Of a DNA stretch of 64,000 nucleotides, positions 53,529 through 61,808 are shown piece by piece. Position 1 is the stretch's first letter; every line of letters starts with the position of its first letter. The stretch is from UBA3069 sp050633465 (GTDB lineage Bacteria; Pseudomonadota; Alphaproteobacteria; Rhodobacterales; Rhodobacteraceae): NCBI GenBank assembly GCA_050633465.1, contig JBOEGO010000015.1, forward strand, positions 124,001 through 188,000, in the 5' to 3' direction. Below the pieces are notes generated by a model. The model did no database searches. It was not told where the DNA came from and saw nothing but the letters and a program-made list of their open reading frames with translations. The translations under genes were made by a program, and so were the position numbers.

Positions 53529-54185
53529 ATGGAAGTGCAGGAATCCGATCTGGTCATACGCCGTATGATGCATGATCTGCGCGCCTCGATCCGGGCGCTG
53601 CGGGATTTACCGGCGTGGATCAAGGAAGATGTGGCTACGGCGGGAATATCCTTGCCCGACCTCACCCTTGAAAGCCTTGATTTATTGTCGGAAAATGCAG
53701 TGCGGTTGGACCAGTATATGGTGGACATTCACAGTTATGCCCGCGCGGGTGGCGCCCGCCCCGATGGGCAGGTGGATGTGGCCGCGGCCTGGTCCGGCCT
53801 GATGCCCGATCTGGATTTGCCCGAAACCGTGCAGATCGATCTGGATTTTCAGGCCCCGATCCTGCCTGTTGATCCCGGCGATTTTACCAGTGTTTTGCGC
53901 ATTCTTGTCGAAAATGCCATGCGCCACCATCATCGTGCAACCCAGCACATTTTAATAAAAACCAGCGGTGTTTCACTTATGGTCGCAGATGATGGCCCCG
54001 GCATCGCACCTGAATTCAGCGAGCGCGTGTTCGGATTTTTGGAAAAACTGGCCTCGCAAAACGATACGCCGGGCAGCGGTATCGGGCTTGCCACAGCCAG
54101 GCGCCTATGTGACGGCCATGGCGGGGGAATTCACGTCGAACCCTCCGGTTCGGGGGGGGCTTGTTTTGTCGCCAGATTCGGCTAG
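53529..54185 (+). CDS. Small soluble histidine-kinase-like protein
   Basis: 218 aa. His15 in RRMMHDLRASIRALRDLPAWIKEDV resembles a phosphoacceptor in a short DHp helix. The second half is a GHKL ATPase (VENAMRHHHRA, VADDGPGIAPEFSERVFGFLEKLASQNDTPGSGIGLATARRLCDGHGGGIHVEPSGSGG). There is no sensor domain, so it may be driven by a partner or serve as a phosphotransfer protein between the two regulators. It starts 9 bases after the receiver gene, with AGGAAG before the ATG. Confidence 0.88.
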   Translation: MEVQESDLVIRRMMHDLRASIRALRDLPAWIKEDVATAGISLPDLTLESLDLLSENAVRLDQYMVDIHSYARAGGARPDGQVDVAAAWSGLMPDLDLPETVQIDLDFQAPILPVDPGDFTSVLRILVENAMRHHHRATQHILIKTSGVSLMVADDGPGIAPEFSERVFGFLEKLASQNDTPGSGIGLATARRLCDGHGGGIHVEPSGSGGACFVARFG

Positions 54186-54291
54186 GCGGATGAATAGGCA
54201 GGATTTTACGGAAACGGTTTGCAGACGTTAACGAATGCATAAGCACAATCAGTGCATGATCACCCCAGACAAAACTCAGTAGGGTGGGGCG

Positions 54292-55014
54292 ATGCAAATC
54301 ACTGATCAAAATGTAATATCGAAACCGGAAATGACCGACGCGGATTTCCGCAAAGGGGCCACTCCAGGTGCGTTGCGCGTGATCATTCTGGATGACAACA
54401 GGTTCGACCAGATGCGTTTACAGCGGATCACGGAAAAAATCGGGCAACCCATGGATGTCACCATGGTCAGCACCGTGGGCGAACTTGAATCCGAAATGGA
54501 CGAAAGCAAATTCGATGTCGCCCTGATTGATTACCGGCTGAAGGGTGAAACCGGGCTGGACGCGATCCGCCTGATCCGGGCGCACCCGATGGCTGCTGAT
54601 ATGGCGACGATAATGGTGGCATCGGATGCCGATACTGACGTGGTTGTGAATGCCATCCGCTCCGGTTGCACCAATTACCTCGCCAAAGAGGACCTAAGCG
54701 CAGAGCGTTTGGGAACGGCGATCGCATCGGCGCTGCGTGATTCCCTGGTCGATGCGGACCTAACCGGGCCGGAAAAACTGCGCTATGCCACCTATTGCGT
54801 GCTGCAAGGCATATCCGAGGCATGTTTCGGCGAAATGCGCCCGATCATCGGCAAGATGTTCAAACAGGTTTCTTTTATCCGCGGTTGTCACGCGCATGGA
54901 TATGTTCCCTCGCCCGAAGCACTGCGCGATATCGAAGACGGCTGCCTGCAAATCTGGCAATTTCTGGAAGAGCTGGATGTCTATGCCGAAAGCTGGAACG
55001 GTCCGGTGAACTAG
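54292..55014 (+). CDS. Response regulator with unassigned C-terminal helical domain
   Basis: 240 aa. The receiver domain (~25-145) has LDDNRFDQ, Asp80 in DVALIDYRLKGETGLDAIRLI, VASDADTDV and the Lys in NYLAKEDLS. The remaining ~90 residues (DLTGPEKLRYATYCVLQGISEACFGEMRPIIGKMFKQVSFIRGCHAHGY) are helical and match no DNA-binding, GGDEF or phosphatase domain I know. It is last in the stressosome operon, and so the best candidate for its output. 106 bases separate it from the preceding kinase; a strong hairpin follows. Confidence 0.88.
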   Translation: MQITDQNVISKPEMTDADFRKGATPGALRVIILDDNRFDQMRLQRITEKIGQPMDVTMVSTVGELESEMDESKFDVALIDYRLKGETGLDAIRLIRAHPMAADMATIMVASDADTDVVVNAIRSGCTNYLAKEDLSAERLGTAIASALRDSLVDADLTGPEKLRYATYCVLQGISEACFGEMRPIIGKMFKQVSFIRGCHAHGYVPSPEALRDIEDGCLQIWQFLEELDVYAESWNGPVN

Positions 55015-55065
55015 GCCACGCCTGCCTGCTTCCTCTTGCGCCAGCATCCCGCAGAAAACGCAAAC

Positions 55066-55092
55066 GCCCCGACAGTTTCAACTGTTCGGGGC
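55066..55092. terminator. Terminator at the end of the stressosome operon
   Basis: Stem GCCCCGACAGTT / AACTGTTCGGGGC (one bulged base) between the response regulator and the convergent Hint/RTX gene; it can serve both strands. Confidence 0.75.
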
Positions 55093-55135
55093 ATTCGCAT
55101 TTTCCGGTGACAGGGCAGACACAGAGCGTGCAAGA

Positions 55136-57640
55136 TCAGTGAAACACCAACCCTTGAGGGAATTTTTGCAAAACCGGCAATGTGGTCGGTCCGTAAATAT
55201 CGGCGGCTTTTGCCTGCCCATCCAGTATCCGCGACAGTTGCGGGAATAGGTCAAATAGCTCGGCCTTGGCTGACAGGGCAAATCCGGCCAACCCGAAACG
55301 GCCCGGATACAGGCTTTCACTCGCGGCACCATTCGCGAGAACCAGCGCATGGCGGGGCAGCAAAAGATGCACATATTCCACCTGCCTAACCCCCATGGCC
55401 CGCCTGATCCGCCCGTCGCCATGCCGCATCAAATGCACCGCACGCACCAGTGCTTGCCCGCTGCCTGACGGGTCGGGCAAGCACATAGCGTGTTGCGGGC
55501 TCAGCAGCAGATCACCACGGTTCCCGAATGTGCCGTCGCGTATACGGATCGGGCGCAATTCCGGTTGTGCATTCAATTCATCTGCCAGCAACCGCCGCCG
55601 CCCCACCCATAGCAGAGGCATCGGACCGCCAGACAGGGTGGTCACATAATCGCCCACCCGCAAATCTTCGACCTGAACCTCGCCTCCCGGGGTCATGATG
55701 CGGGTGCCCGCAGTGAAACAGGGCACGCCCGCTGCATGCAGTTCCGCGGGCTGATCAATAGCCGAGGGTGCAACCCCCCATAAAACAACGCTTTCCCCGG
55801 TCGGAAAGGTCAGCAAGGCATTGCCCGACCCGTCGTCGGTAACCATGACATCACCGGCATGCAATGGGTTGCCCTGCGCATCCAGCAACCCGCTGACATC
55901 CAGCTGGTCATTGGTGAACCCGTCCAGATCGTCATCACCCATATCGAAATCGGTGATGGTGTCCTGGCCGCTGCCTGTTTCAAAAACAAAGGTGTCGTCG
56001 CCCGCACCGCCTGACAAAATATCGTTGCCGGCACCGCCGGCGATCCTGTCGTTACCGGCTTCGGCACTGATCACGTCATCATCGTCGCCGCCATCAATCA
56101 GATTGTCGCCGTCGCCGCCATAAATGACATCATTGCCAGTCTCGCCATAGATCGTTGCGTTGTATGTGTGATTGAACCCACTGACATCGTCTATGGTGTC
56201 ATCGCCCGTGCCACCATAAACCAGATCACCGTCGGCCTGCGTGGCCCCGCCTTCGCCGAACAGGATATAGTCATTGTCGCTGCCGCCATCGATCGTGTCG
56301 GCACCGGCGCCCGCATCAATCGTATCGGCACCACTGCCGCCAGAGATGTCGTCGTCACCATCAACCGGCGGGGCCATCACATCATAATGAACATCCGTTA
56401 CCCAAATCGAATGGTTTCCGGTGCCTTCGGCGCTGGAATAGATGATTTCGATTTCTTGCACAGGTCCGGCGATTTCGACCAGAACAGATCCGTTCGCCTC
56501 GTCGTGAAAATCGACATTGGGACCGCCGGCGGTGACGGTTTGGCCGGTTACAACGTCATCACCTGCCGCCGTCAAAACCACCGTGACCGGATTGCCAAGC
56601 GCGTCATAGGCGTTGACGATGACCACATCCTGACGAACGCCGGAGCTCCAGTCTATCCCGTTGATACGAAAGACAACATTGTCTACTTCGTCCGATGCGG
56701 AACTGCCACCCGAGGCCGCAAACTCGATCCGTGTGGTGGAATTCGCCCCTGATCCGGTGCCCGACATATCCAAGGTCGAGCGATCCGACATCGGCTCGCC
56801 GGGCTGGGTATAGGTTTCGTCGCTGCTTTCAATCCACCAGCTGGGATTGTTGTCGCCGTCATCGGTTAGCGTAACCGTGACATCCATTTCGCCGGTGTTT
56901 TGGGTGAAACCGCTGATCAGTTCGGAATCATCCGCCCCAGCCAAGGACCAATTCAGGGATTCCGTGGCCATCACTTCGGAATCGGCATCGCCGTCTATGT
57001 AATCGGCTCCACTGCCGCCGGACAATGTATCATCACCCGACCCGCCGGTTATGTAATCGTTGCCCGACCCGCCTTCGATGGTGTCATGGCCGCCGCCACC
57101 GTGAATCGCATCGCTGCCGGACCCGCCGTCGATGCTGTCTCCATAGCCGCCGCCGTCGGTCGTCTCGCCGTTCACCTGCTCCGCGCTGGCGCTTTCCAAC
57201 GCCACATAATCGGGGGCGTTGGCATTGTTTACATTGTCAATCGACGCAATTTCATAGGTGACGCCCGGTAACAGAGGTTCGCTGGCGACGGCACCCACAA
57301 TCGTGCCGCCAACGGCCAGCACATAGACCACGATTTCGTGCCCGTCACCGTCGATCAGGGTGATGGAATTCTCGGCAAACACGCGACCGTCGGGCAGGGG
57401 GTCGCCGCCCGCATCGGTGGTGATCACGTCCTGCGTGGTGTCATCGCCACTGTTGTCAGCACCGGCATCGCCTTGCAAATAACCATCATTGTCGGTGATC
57501 TGGAAATTGACGGCATCCGTGCTGACAGACCAGGCTGGCGGCAGCCTGATCCGGTCACCCACCCCCACAAGGTATGGGTTTCCGCCACCTTCGACAACAA
57601 AGTCGCTGATGGCATATCCGTTTATGTCATAGTTGGGCAT
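55136..57640 (-). CDS. RTX exoprotein with C-terminal Hint domain
   Basis: 834 aa, no N-terminal signal peptide, very acidic. RTX calcium-binding nonapeptides (GGSGxDxIxGG type) form two blocks, at ~165-222 and ~430-548. Between them lies a beta-rich part (~240-420: VTVTLTDDGDNNPSWWIESSDE). A Hint (hedgehog/intein) domain fills ~641-790, beginning CFTAGTRIMTPGGEVQVEDLRVGDYVTT with LLLSPQHAMCL near 715. The family's nucleophilic Cys641 and the His of SPQHA are present, but there is no extein splice junction. Such RTX-Hint proteins are common in roseobacters and are secreted by type I export. Cleavage or surface attachment is possible. Confidence 0.88.
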   Translation of the reverse strand: MPNYDINGYAISDFVVEGGGNPYLVGVGDRIRLPPAWSVSTDAVNFQITDNDGYLQGDAGADNSGDDTTQDVITTDAGGDPLPDGRVFAENSITLIDGDGHEIVVYVLAVGGTIVGAVASEPLLPGVTYEIASIDNVNNANAPDYVALESASAEQVNGETTDGGGYGDSIDGGSGSDAIHGGGGHDTIEGGSGNDYITGGSGDDTLSGGSGADYIDGDADSEVMATESLNWSLAGADDSELISGFTQNTGEMDVTVTLTDDGDNNPSWWIESSDETYTQPGEPMSDRSTLDMSGTGSGANSTTRIEFAASGGSSASDEVDNVVFRINGIDWSSGVRQDVVIVNAYDALGNPVTVVLTAAGDDVVTGQTVTAGGPNVDFHDEANGSVLVEIAGPVQEIEIIYSSAEGTGNHSIWVTDVHYDVMAPPVDGDDDISGGSGADTIDAGAGADTIDGGSDNDYILFGEGGATQADGDLVYGGTGDDTIDDVSGFNHTYNATIYGETGNDVIYGGDGDNLIDGGDDDDVISAEAGNDRIAGGAGNDILSGGAGDDTFVFETGSGQDTITDFDMGDDDLDGFTNDQLDVSGLLDAQGNPLHAGDVMVTDDGSGNALLTFPTGESVVLWGVAPSAIDQPAELHAAGVPCFTAGTRIMTPGGEVQVEDLRVGDYVTTLSGGPMPLLWVGRRRLLADELNAQPELRPIRIRDGTFGNRGDLLLSPQHAMCLPDPSGSGQALVRAVHLMRHGDGRIRRAMGVRQVEYVHLLLPRHALVLANGAASESLYPGRFGLAGFALSAKAELFDLFPQLSRILDGQAKAADIYGPTTLPVLQKFPQGLVFH

Positions 57641-57916
57641 TGATCCTGCTTTGGCCTGTGGCGCTGCTCCTGCGATGCAGCATGGCCTGCGCGGCCTTAG
57701 GGCTGTGTTAAATCTGCTGTTTCGGTTGGAAATTTCTGTTTCAAACTTTACCGATCCGGTGCTGCGCCCCTAATTCACGCTGCCTTCACGGCGGATTTAC
57801 ACCCGTTGATCGCCCTTTGAGTTGCACTTTGCCCCTCCTACATGGATGGTAGGCAGCAAAAGGGCGACCCAGCGGTATCTGCAAGCCCGACCACCCGAAC
57901 CAGAGGAGATTTCGGA

Positions 57917-59413
57917 GTGAACACTCACGCAATTGCCATTCAACGCGCCATGTCGCGCGATCCGCTTATCGGTCAGGACAGGGGGCTGTTATCTGGCCTG
58001 TGGATGGCTGTTCTGGCTGTTGCAATGTTGTTGATGCAGGCGTTGCCATCGGCCGCCCGCCCTGACAGCTTTGCCGATCTGGCCGATAAAATCAGCCCCT
58101 CGGTGGTGAATATCACCACATCCACCGTTATGGCGCAGGGCACAGGGCCAAACCCGATCGTCCCCGAAGGCTCCCCCTTCGAGGATTTCTTCCGCGAGTT
58201 TCAGGACCGCAACGGTGATGACGGCGAAGCACCGCGCCCGCGCCGTTCCTCGGCCTTGGGGTCGGGTTTCGTGATCTCCGAAGACGGGTATATCGTCACC
58301 AATAACCATGTGATCGAATCCGCAGACGAGGTGGTGATCGAATTTTTCTCGGGCGAGGAGCTGGAAGCCAAGATCATCGGCACCGACCCCAAAACCGACA
58401 TTGCACTGTTAAAGGTCGAAACCGACAAACCGCTGCCATTCGTCAGCTTTGGCGACAGCGACACCGCCCGCGTGGGCGATTGGGTTGTGGCAATGGGCAA
58501 CCCGCTGGGGCAGGGGTTTTCTGTGTCTGCGGGCATCGTTTCGGCGCGAAACCGCGAGTTGTCAGGCACTTACGATGATTACATCCAAACCGATGCAGCG
58601 ATCAACCGGGGCAACTCGGGCGGGCCGTTGTTCAATATGGATGGCAATGTGATCGGCGTGAACACCGCGATCCTGTCGCCCAATGGCGGCTCGATCGGGA
58701 TCGGTTTTTCCATGGCATCCAATGTGGTCGGCAAGGTCGTGGAGCAGCTCAAGGAATTCGGCGAAACCCGCCGTGGCTGGTTGGGCGTGCGCATTCAGGA
58801 CGTGACCGATGACATGGCCGAGGCGCTGGGCCTGGCCAAGGCCACCGGCGCATTGGTCACCGATGTGCCCCCCGGTCCCGCCCGCGAGGCAGGGGTGGAA
58901 CAGGGCGATGTGATCACATCCTTTGACGGGCGCGAAGTGGCCGATACACGTGGGCTGGTGCGTCAGGTCGGCAACACCGCCGTCGGCAAGGCCGTGCGCA
59001 TGGTGGTGCTGCGTGATGGCAAAACCCAGACCCTGAAAATCACCCTTGGCCGGCGCGAAGATGCCGAACGCATCGAACCCGTCGCCGAGGTGCTGGAAGA
59101 AGAGGCCACAACCGAAACCGAAATGCTGGGCATGACCCTCAGCCCCGTCACGGAGGAGCTGCGCGAGCAACTCTCGCTGGACGGGGATGCATCCGGTCTG
59201 GTGGTGCTGAACGTCGAAGAAGACAGCGAAGCCTATGAAAAGGGGCTGCGTGCGGGGGATGTGATCACCGAAGCCGGTCAACAGAAAATGACCGGAATCG
59301 CCGATCTGGAAACACGTGTCACCGAGGTAAAAGAGGCCGGGCGCAAATCCCTGCTGCTGCTGGTCCGCCGTGCAGGTGAACCGCGCTTTGTTGCGCTTGG
59401 CTTGTCCGACTAA
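57917..59413 (+). CDS. degP: Periplasmic serine protease DegP/HtrA
   Basis: 498 aa. Catalytic triad: His131 (GYIVTNNHVIE), Asp161 (PKTDIALLKVE) and Ser234 (NRGNSGGPLFNMDG). Two PDZ domains follow (~300-385: RRGWLGVRIQDVTDDMAEALGL; ~415-490: GMTLSPVTEELREQL ... VITEAGQQKMTGIADL). An N-terminal signal segment (GLWMAVLAVAMLLMQALPSAA) sends it to the periplasm, where it degrades or holds misfolded proteins. I chose GTG 57917 with GAGGAG upstream; ATG 57950 is an alternative. The 276 bases between it and the divergent Hint gene hold both promoters. Confidence 0.92.
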   Translation: MNTHAIAIQRAMSRDPLIGQDRGLLSGLWMAVLAVAMLLMQALPSAARPDSFADLADKISPSVVNITTSTVMAQGTGPNPIVPEGSPFEDFFREFQDRNGDDGEAPRPRRSSALGSGFVISEDGYIVTNNHVIESADEVVIEFFSGEELEAKIIGTDPKTDIALLKVETDKPLPFVSFGDSDTARVGDWVVAMGNPLGQGFSVSAGIVSARNRELSGTYDDYIQTDAAINRGNSGGPLFNMDGNVIGVNTAILSPNGGSIGIGFSMASNVVGKVVEQLKEFGETRRGWLGVRIQDVTDDMAEALGLAKATGALVTDVPPGPAREAGVEQGDVITSFDGREVADTRGLVRQVGNTAVGKAVRMVVLRDGKTQTLKITLGRREDAERIEPVAEVLEEEATTETEMLGMTLSPVTEELREQLSLDGDASGLVVLNVEEDSEAYEKGLRAGDVITEAGQQKMTGIADLETRVTEVKEAGRKSLLLLVRRAGEPRFVALGLSD

Positions 59414-59435
59414 GTATTTGTTCTGAAAATGGAAA

Positions 59436-59459
59436 GCGGGCCGCTATTCTGCGGCCCGT
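59436..59459. terminator. Hairpin after degP
   Basis: GCGGGCCGC/GCGGCCCGT stem with a TATTCT loop, 22 bases after the degP stop. No T-run follows on the plus strand; on the minus strand CTTTCCATTTTC follows. Confidence 0.5.
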
Positions 59460-59845
59460 CTCCCCCTTGCAGATCCTGCCTTTGCTCCCCATTGCAAGCG
59501 GAAAAGGAAGGCAGGCCGCTCCCCCCAGGTTTGGCCTCTATGTGCTGCATTGGCGTTGTCCGGCCATGTGGAACATCGCCCATAACAGGTGCAAGCAGCG
59601 CAATCTGATAGGATCAGGCTAACGCCAAAGAGCGTCATTGTGGATTTTTTTATTTGAAATCAGTAAATTGTCGGTGCTTGGTGGACGATGCCGCGACTTG
59701 GGGCGCACCGTCGCCAATCTCCGCACAATCAAATCACCAAAGGCGGGTGGTTCGGCGCCGGCCTGCACGCATGAGGCGAGATGCGATCCGCGCCCGGTGA
59801 TTCCCGGAGGGTTTCAACAGGGCTGCACAACGCTACCGATGGCCA
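59460..59845. other. Intergenic stretch without a supported gene
   Basis: 386 bases between the degP hairpin and the convergent lipoprotein gene. Short open frames are present (59638-59973 plus, 59444-59638 minus), but none has a ribosome-binding site or a recognisable family. An AT-rich patch lies at 59640-59670. I see no RNA gene. Confidence 0.5.
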
Positions 59846-60376
59846 TTATTCGGTCGGGCGCGCCACCGCAACCAAACCCAGCTTGCGCGCCGCGGCCAGC
59901 GACAGGATGCCCGAATCCAGCCCTTGGGGTTTTTGAAACGCGCGCACGGCGCGGCGGGTGCGGTTGTCCATGATGCCGGTCACAGTGCCGCGAAACAGGC
60001 CGCGCGCCGCCAAAGCCCGCTGTAGCGAGGCCACGAAATCGGGCGTCTGCTGCGCGGCGCAGGGGGTCTGGAACCAGGTTTCGCGCCGTTCCTGCACGAT
60101 GGCCTGACGGGTTTCGGTTTTGAACACTGCGGGGCTGATCACGGTGCCATCCTCCAACACTTCGGCGGGTTGCAGCATGATCTGGTCGGTCACTGTTTCG
60201 ATCACCGCAGGGCTGACATCCTTGCCCCAGCAGGTATCGGCGGGCGCGCCGGGGGGGGCTTCCTCGATATGGCTGACCAATGCGGGTTCGCCGCCGGGCA
60301 CGGTGGTTTGGCAGCCTGACAGAGCCGCGGCGCATGTCAGTGCCGCCGCCAGAATGATCGGTTGGTTTCTGGTCAT
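59846..60376 (-). CDS. Peptidoglycan-binding lipoprotein
   Basis: 176 aa. The signal peptide MTRNQPIILAAALTCAA ends in a lipobox LSGC (Cys ~22). The C-terminal ~70 residues form a PG_binding_1 domain (DFVASLQRALAARGLFRGTVTGIMDNRTRRAVRAFQKPQGLDSGILSLAAARKLGL). It is probably tethered to a membrane with the domain touching the cell wall. The frame is open to 60478, but ATG 60376 gives a clean lipoprotein signal. The start faces the ferredoxin gene across 175 bases. Confidence 0.85.
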   Translation of the reverse strand: MTRNQPIILAAALTCAAALSGCQTTVPGGEPALVSHIEEAPPGAPADTCWGKDVSPAVIETVTDQIMLQPAEVLEDGTVISPAVFKTETRQAIVQERRETWFQTPCAAQQTPDFVASLQRALAARGLFRGTVTGIMDNRTRRAVRAFQKPQGLDSGILSLAAARKLGLVAVARPTE

Positions 60377-60551
60377 CTGCGCGTGCCTCTTGCCTCTGAT
60401 GCGGGCGTTCGGGGCAGTGTATTCTGTTTTGGCGCGCCGCGAAAGCCTGTGCCATTTGTGCCATTGCACAGGGATCACACAAAAGGGACTGGCAGCGCCC
60501 CCCGCCCTTGGTTAGAACTTTGCCCAACCGCAAACAGGAGCAAGCAAGACA

Positions 60552-60875
60552 ATGGCGAAGATCACCTATATCGAGCACAACGGCACCGAACACGTGGTCG
60601 ACGTGGCCAACGGGTTGACCGTGATGGAAGGCGCGCGCGACAATAACATCCCCGGAATCGAAGCCGATTGCGGCGGTGCCTGCGCCTGTTCCACCTGCCA
60701 TGTCTATGTCGCGCCCGATTGGGTCGAAAAAATCCCGGCCAAGGACGACATGGAAGAAGATATGCTGGATTTCGCCTTCCAGCCCGATCCGGCGCGTTCA
60801 CGCCTGACCTGCCAGATCAAGGTGACCGATGCGCTGGACGGTCTGGTGGTGAACATGCCCGAAAAACAAATCTGA
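60552..60875 (+). CDS. Adrenodoxin-type 2Fe-2S ferredoxin
   Basis: 107 aa. Cluster ligands are Cys40, Cys46 and Cys49 (ADCGGACACSTCHVYVA) and Cys87 (SRLTCQIKV), the C-X5-C-X2-C...C pattern of the vertebrate-type/putidaredoxin group. Asp/Glu-rich helix EKIPAKDDMEEDMLDFA is the usual docking site for redox partners such as cytochromes P450. A CAGGAG site precedes the ATG. Its stop codon overlaps the ATG of the next gene. Confidence 0.95.
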   Translation: MAKITYIEHNGTEHVVDVANGLTVMEGARDNNIPGIEADCGGACACSTCHVYVAPDWVEKIPAKDDMEEDMLDFAFQPDPARSRLTCQIKVTDALDGLVVNMPEKQI

Positions 60876-61630
60876 TGTCGGTGGCGCGGCGTCTGCTGTT
60901 GCGCCCGTTCAGGGCGTGCGCGCGCCGCGCATTGATGGCGGCTGGTCTGTTGATAGGGGCGCCCGTTGCGGGCATGGCCGATATACAATCCGCCCGCTTT
61001 ATCGGCCCGACCACGCATTACGCCCATGGCATATTGGGCGATGCGGTGGAATATTCCGGCATGATGGTGCGGCTGACGGGCGGGCGCTCGTTTCTGGTTG
61101 GCCATCGCGACGGTGGCCGCGTGTTCGAAGATATCGCCCCCCGCCTGTGGGATGTCACTGGTGATGGCAAACCCGAAATCGTCGTGATCGAAACCGACCC
61201 GCCACGCGGTGCGCAACTGGCCATTTACAGCGAGGTGAACGGCACAATCGCCAAAATCGCCGCCACACCCCACATAGGGCAGACCCATCGCTGGCTTGCC
61301 CCCATCGGGGCCGCCGATCTGGACGGCGACGGCGCAATCGAAATCGCCTATATCGACCGCCCGCATCTGGCGAAAACCCTGCGGATCTGGCGCTATAATG
61401 GCGGCAAAACAGTGCATGTCGCGGATCAATCCGGCCTGACCAATCACAAAATCGGCTGGGATCATATCCCCGGCGGCATCCGCACCTGCACCACACCTGA
61501 AATGATCACCGCCAATGCCGATTGGACGCGCATCATCGCAACCGCATTCGATGGTGCCAAAATCACAACCCGCGATTTTGGCCGCTACACCGGCCCCGAC
61601 AGCCTCAACGCCGCGCTGAACTGCGACTAA
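60875..61630 (+). CDS. Exported FG-GAP/VCBS repeat protein
   Basis: 251 aa. The Arg-rich N-terminus and hydrophobic ALMAAGLLIGAPVAGMA form a signal peptide. Two FG-GAP-like calcium loops are seen: LWDVTGDGKPEIVVIE near 90 and AADLDGDGAIEIAYID near 148, within a beta-propeller-like chain. The start ATG overlaps the ferredoxin TGA (TGATG), so the two are co-translated although one is cytoplasmic and the other exported. Function unknown. A double hairpin follows. Confidence 0.85.
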   Translation: MSVARRLLLRPFRACARRALMAAGLLIGAPVAGMADIQSARFIGPTTHYAHGILGDAVEYSGMMVRLTGGRSFLVGHRDGGRVFEDIAPRLWDVTGDGKPEIVVIETDPPRGAQLAIYSEVNGTIAKIAATPHIGQTHRWLAPIGAADLDGDGAIEIAYIDRPHLAKTLRIWRYNGGKTVHVADQSGLTNHKIGWDHIPGGIRTCTTPEMITANADWTRIIATAFDGAKITTRDFGRYTGPDSLNAALNCD

Positions 61631-61698
61631 GGCCAGCCGCAAATGCAGGCCTGTCCCTTCACTGTTCTGTAAATACCTCAGGGTGTGAATTGGCCCAT

Positions 61699-61749
61699 GG
61701 CCAAGAGAGGGGCAGCGCCCCTTTGGCCGGTTTTTCACGAAAACCGGCC
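61699..61749. terminator. Double terminator between the FG-GAP gene and purD
   Basis: First hairpin GGCCAAGAGAGGGGC/GCCCCTTTGGCC (61699-61728) followed by GGTTTTTC; an overlapping second hairpin GGCCGGTTTT/AAAACCGGCC (61725-61749) reads as a terminator in both directions. Confidence 0.75.
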
Positions 61750-61808
61750 CCACCGCGCAGCTGAATGCTGCCCGACACCATTCCTCCTACTGCCTCAACG
61801 GATTGAAA

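Noticed and set aside
55800..57200. Repetitive DNA that might be taken for a tandem repeat or CRISPR array
   Set aside because: The repetition is the 9-residue RTX coding pattern; there are no constant repeats with unique spacers.
59814..60701. 295-aa minus frame across the lipoprotein and ferredoxin genes
   Set aside because: Overlaps two clear genes in other frames and has no recognised domain.
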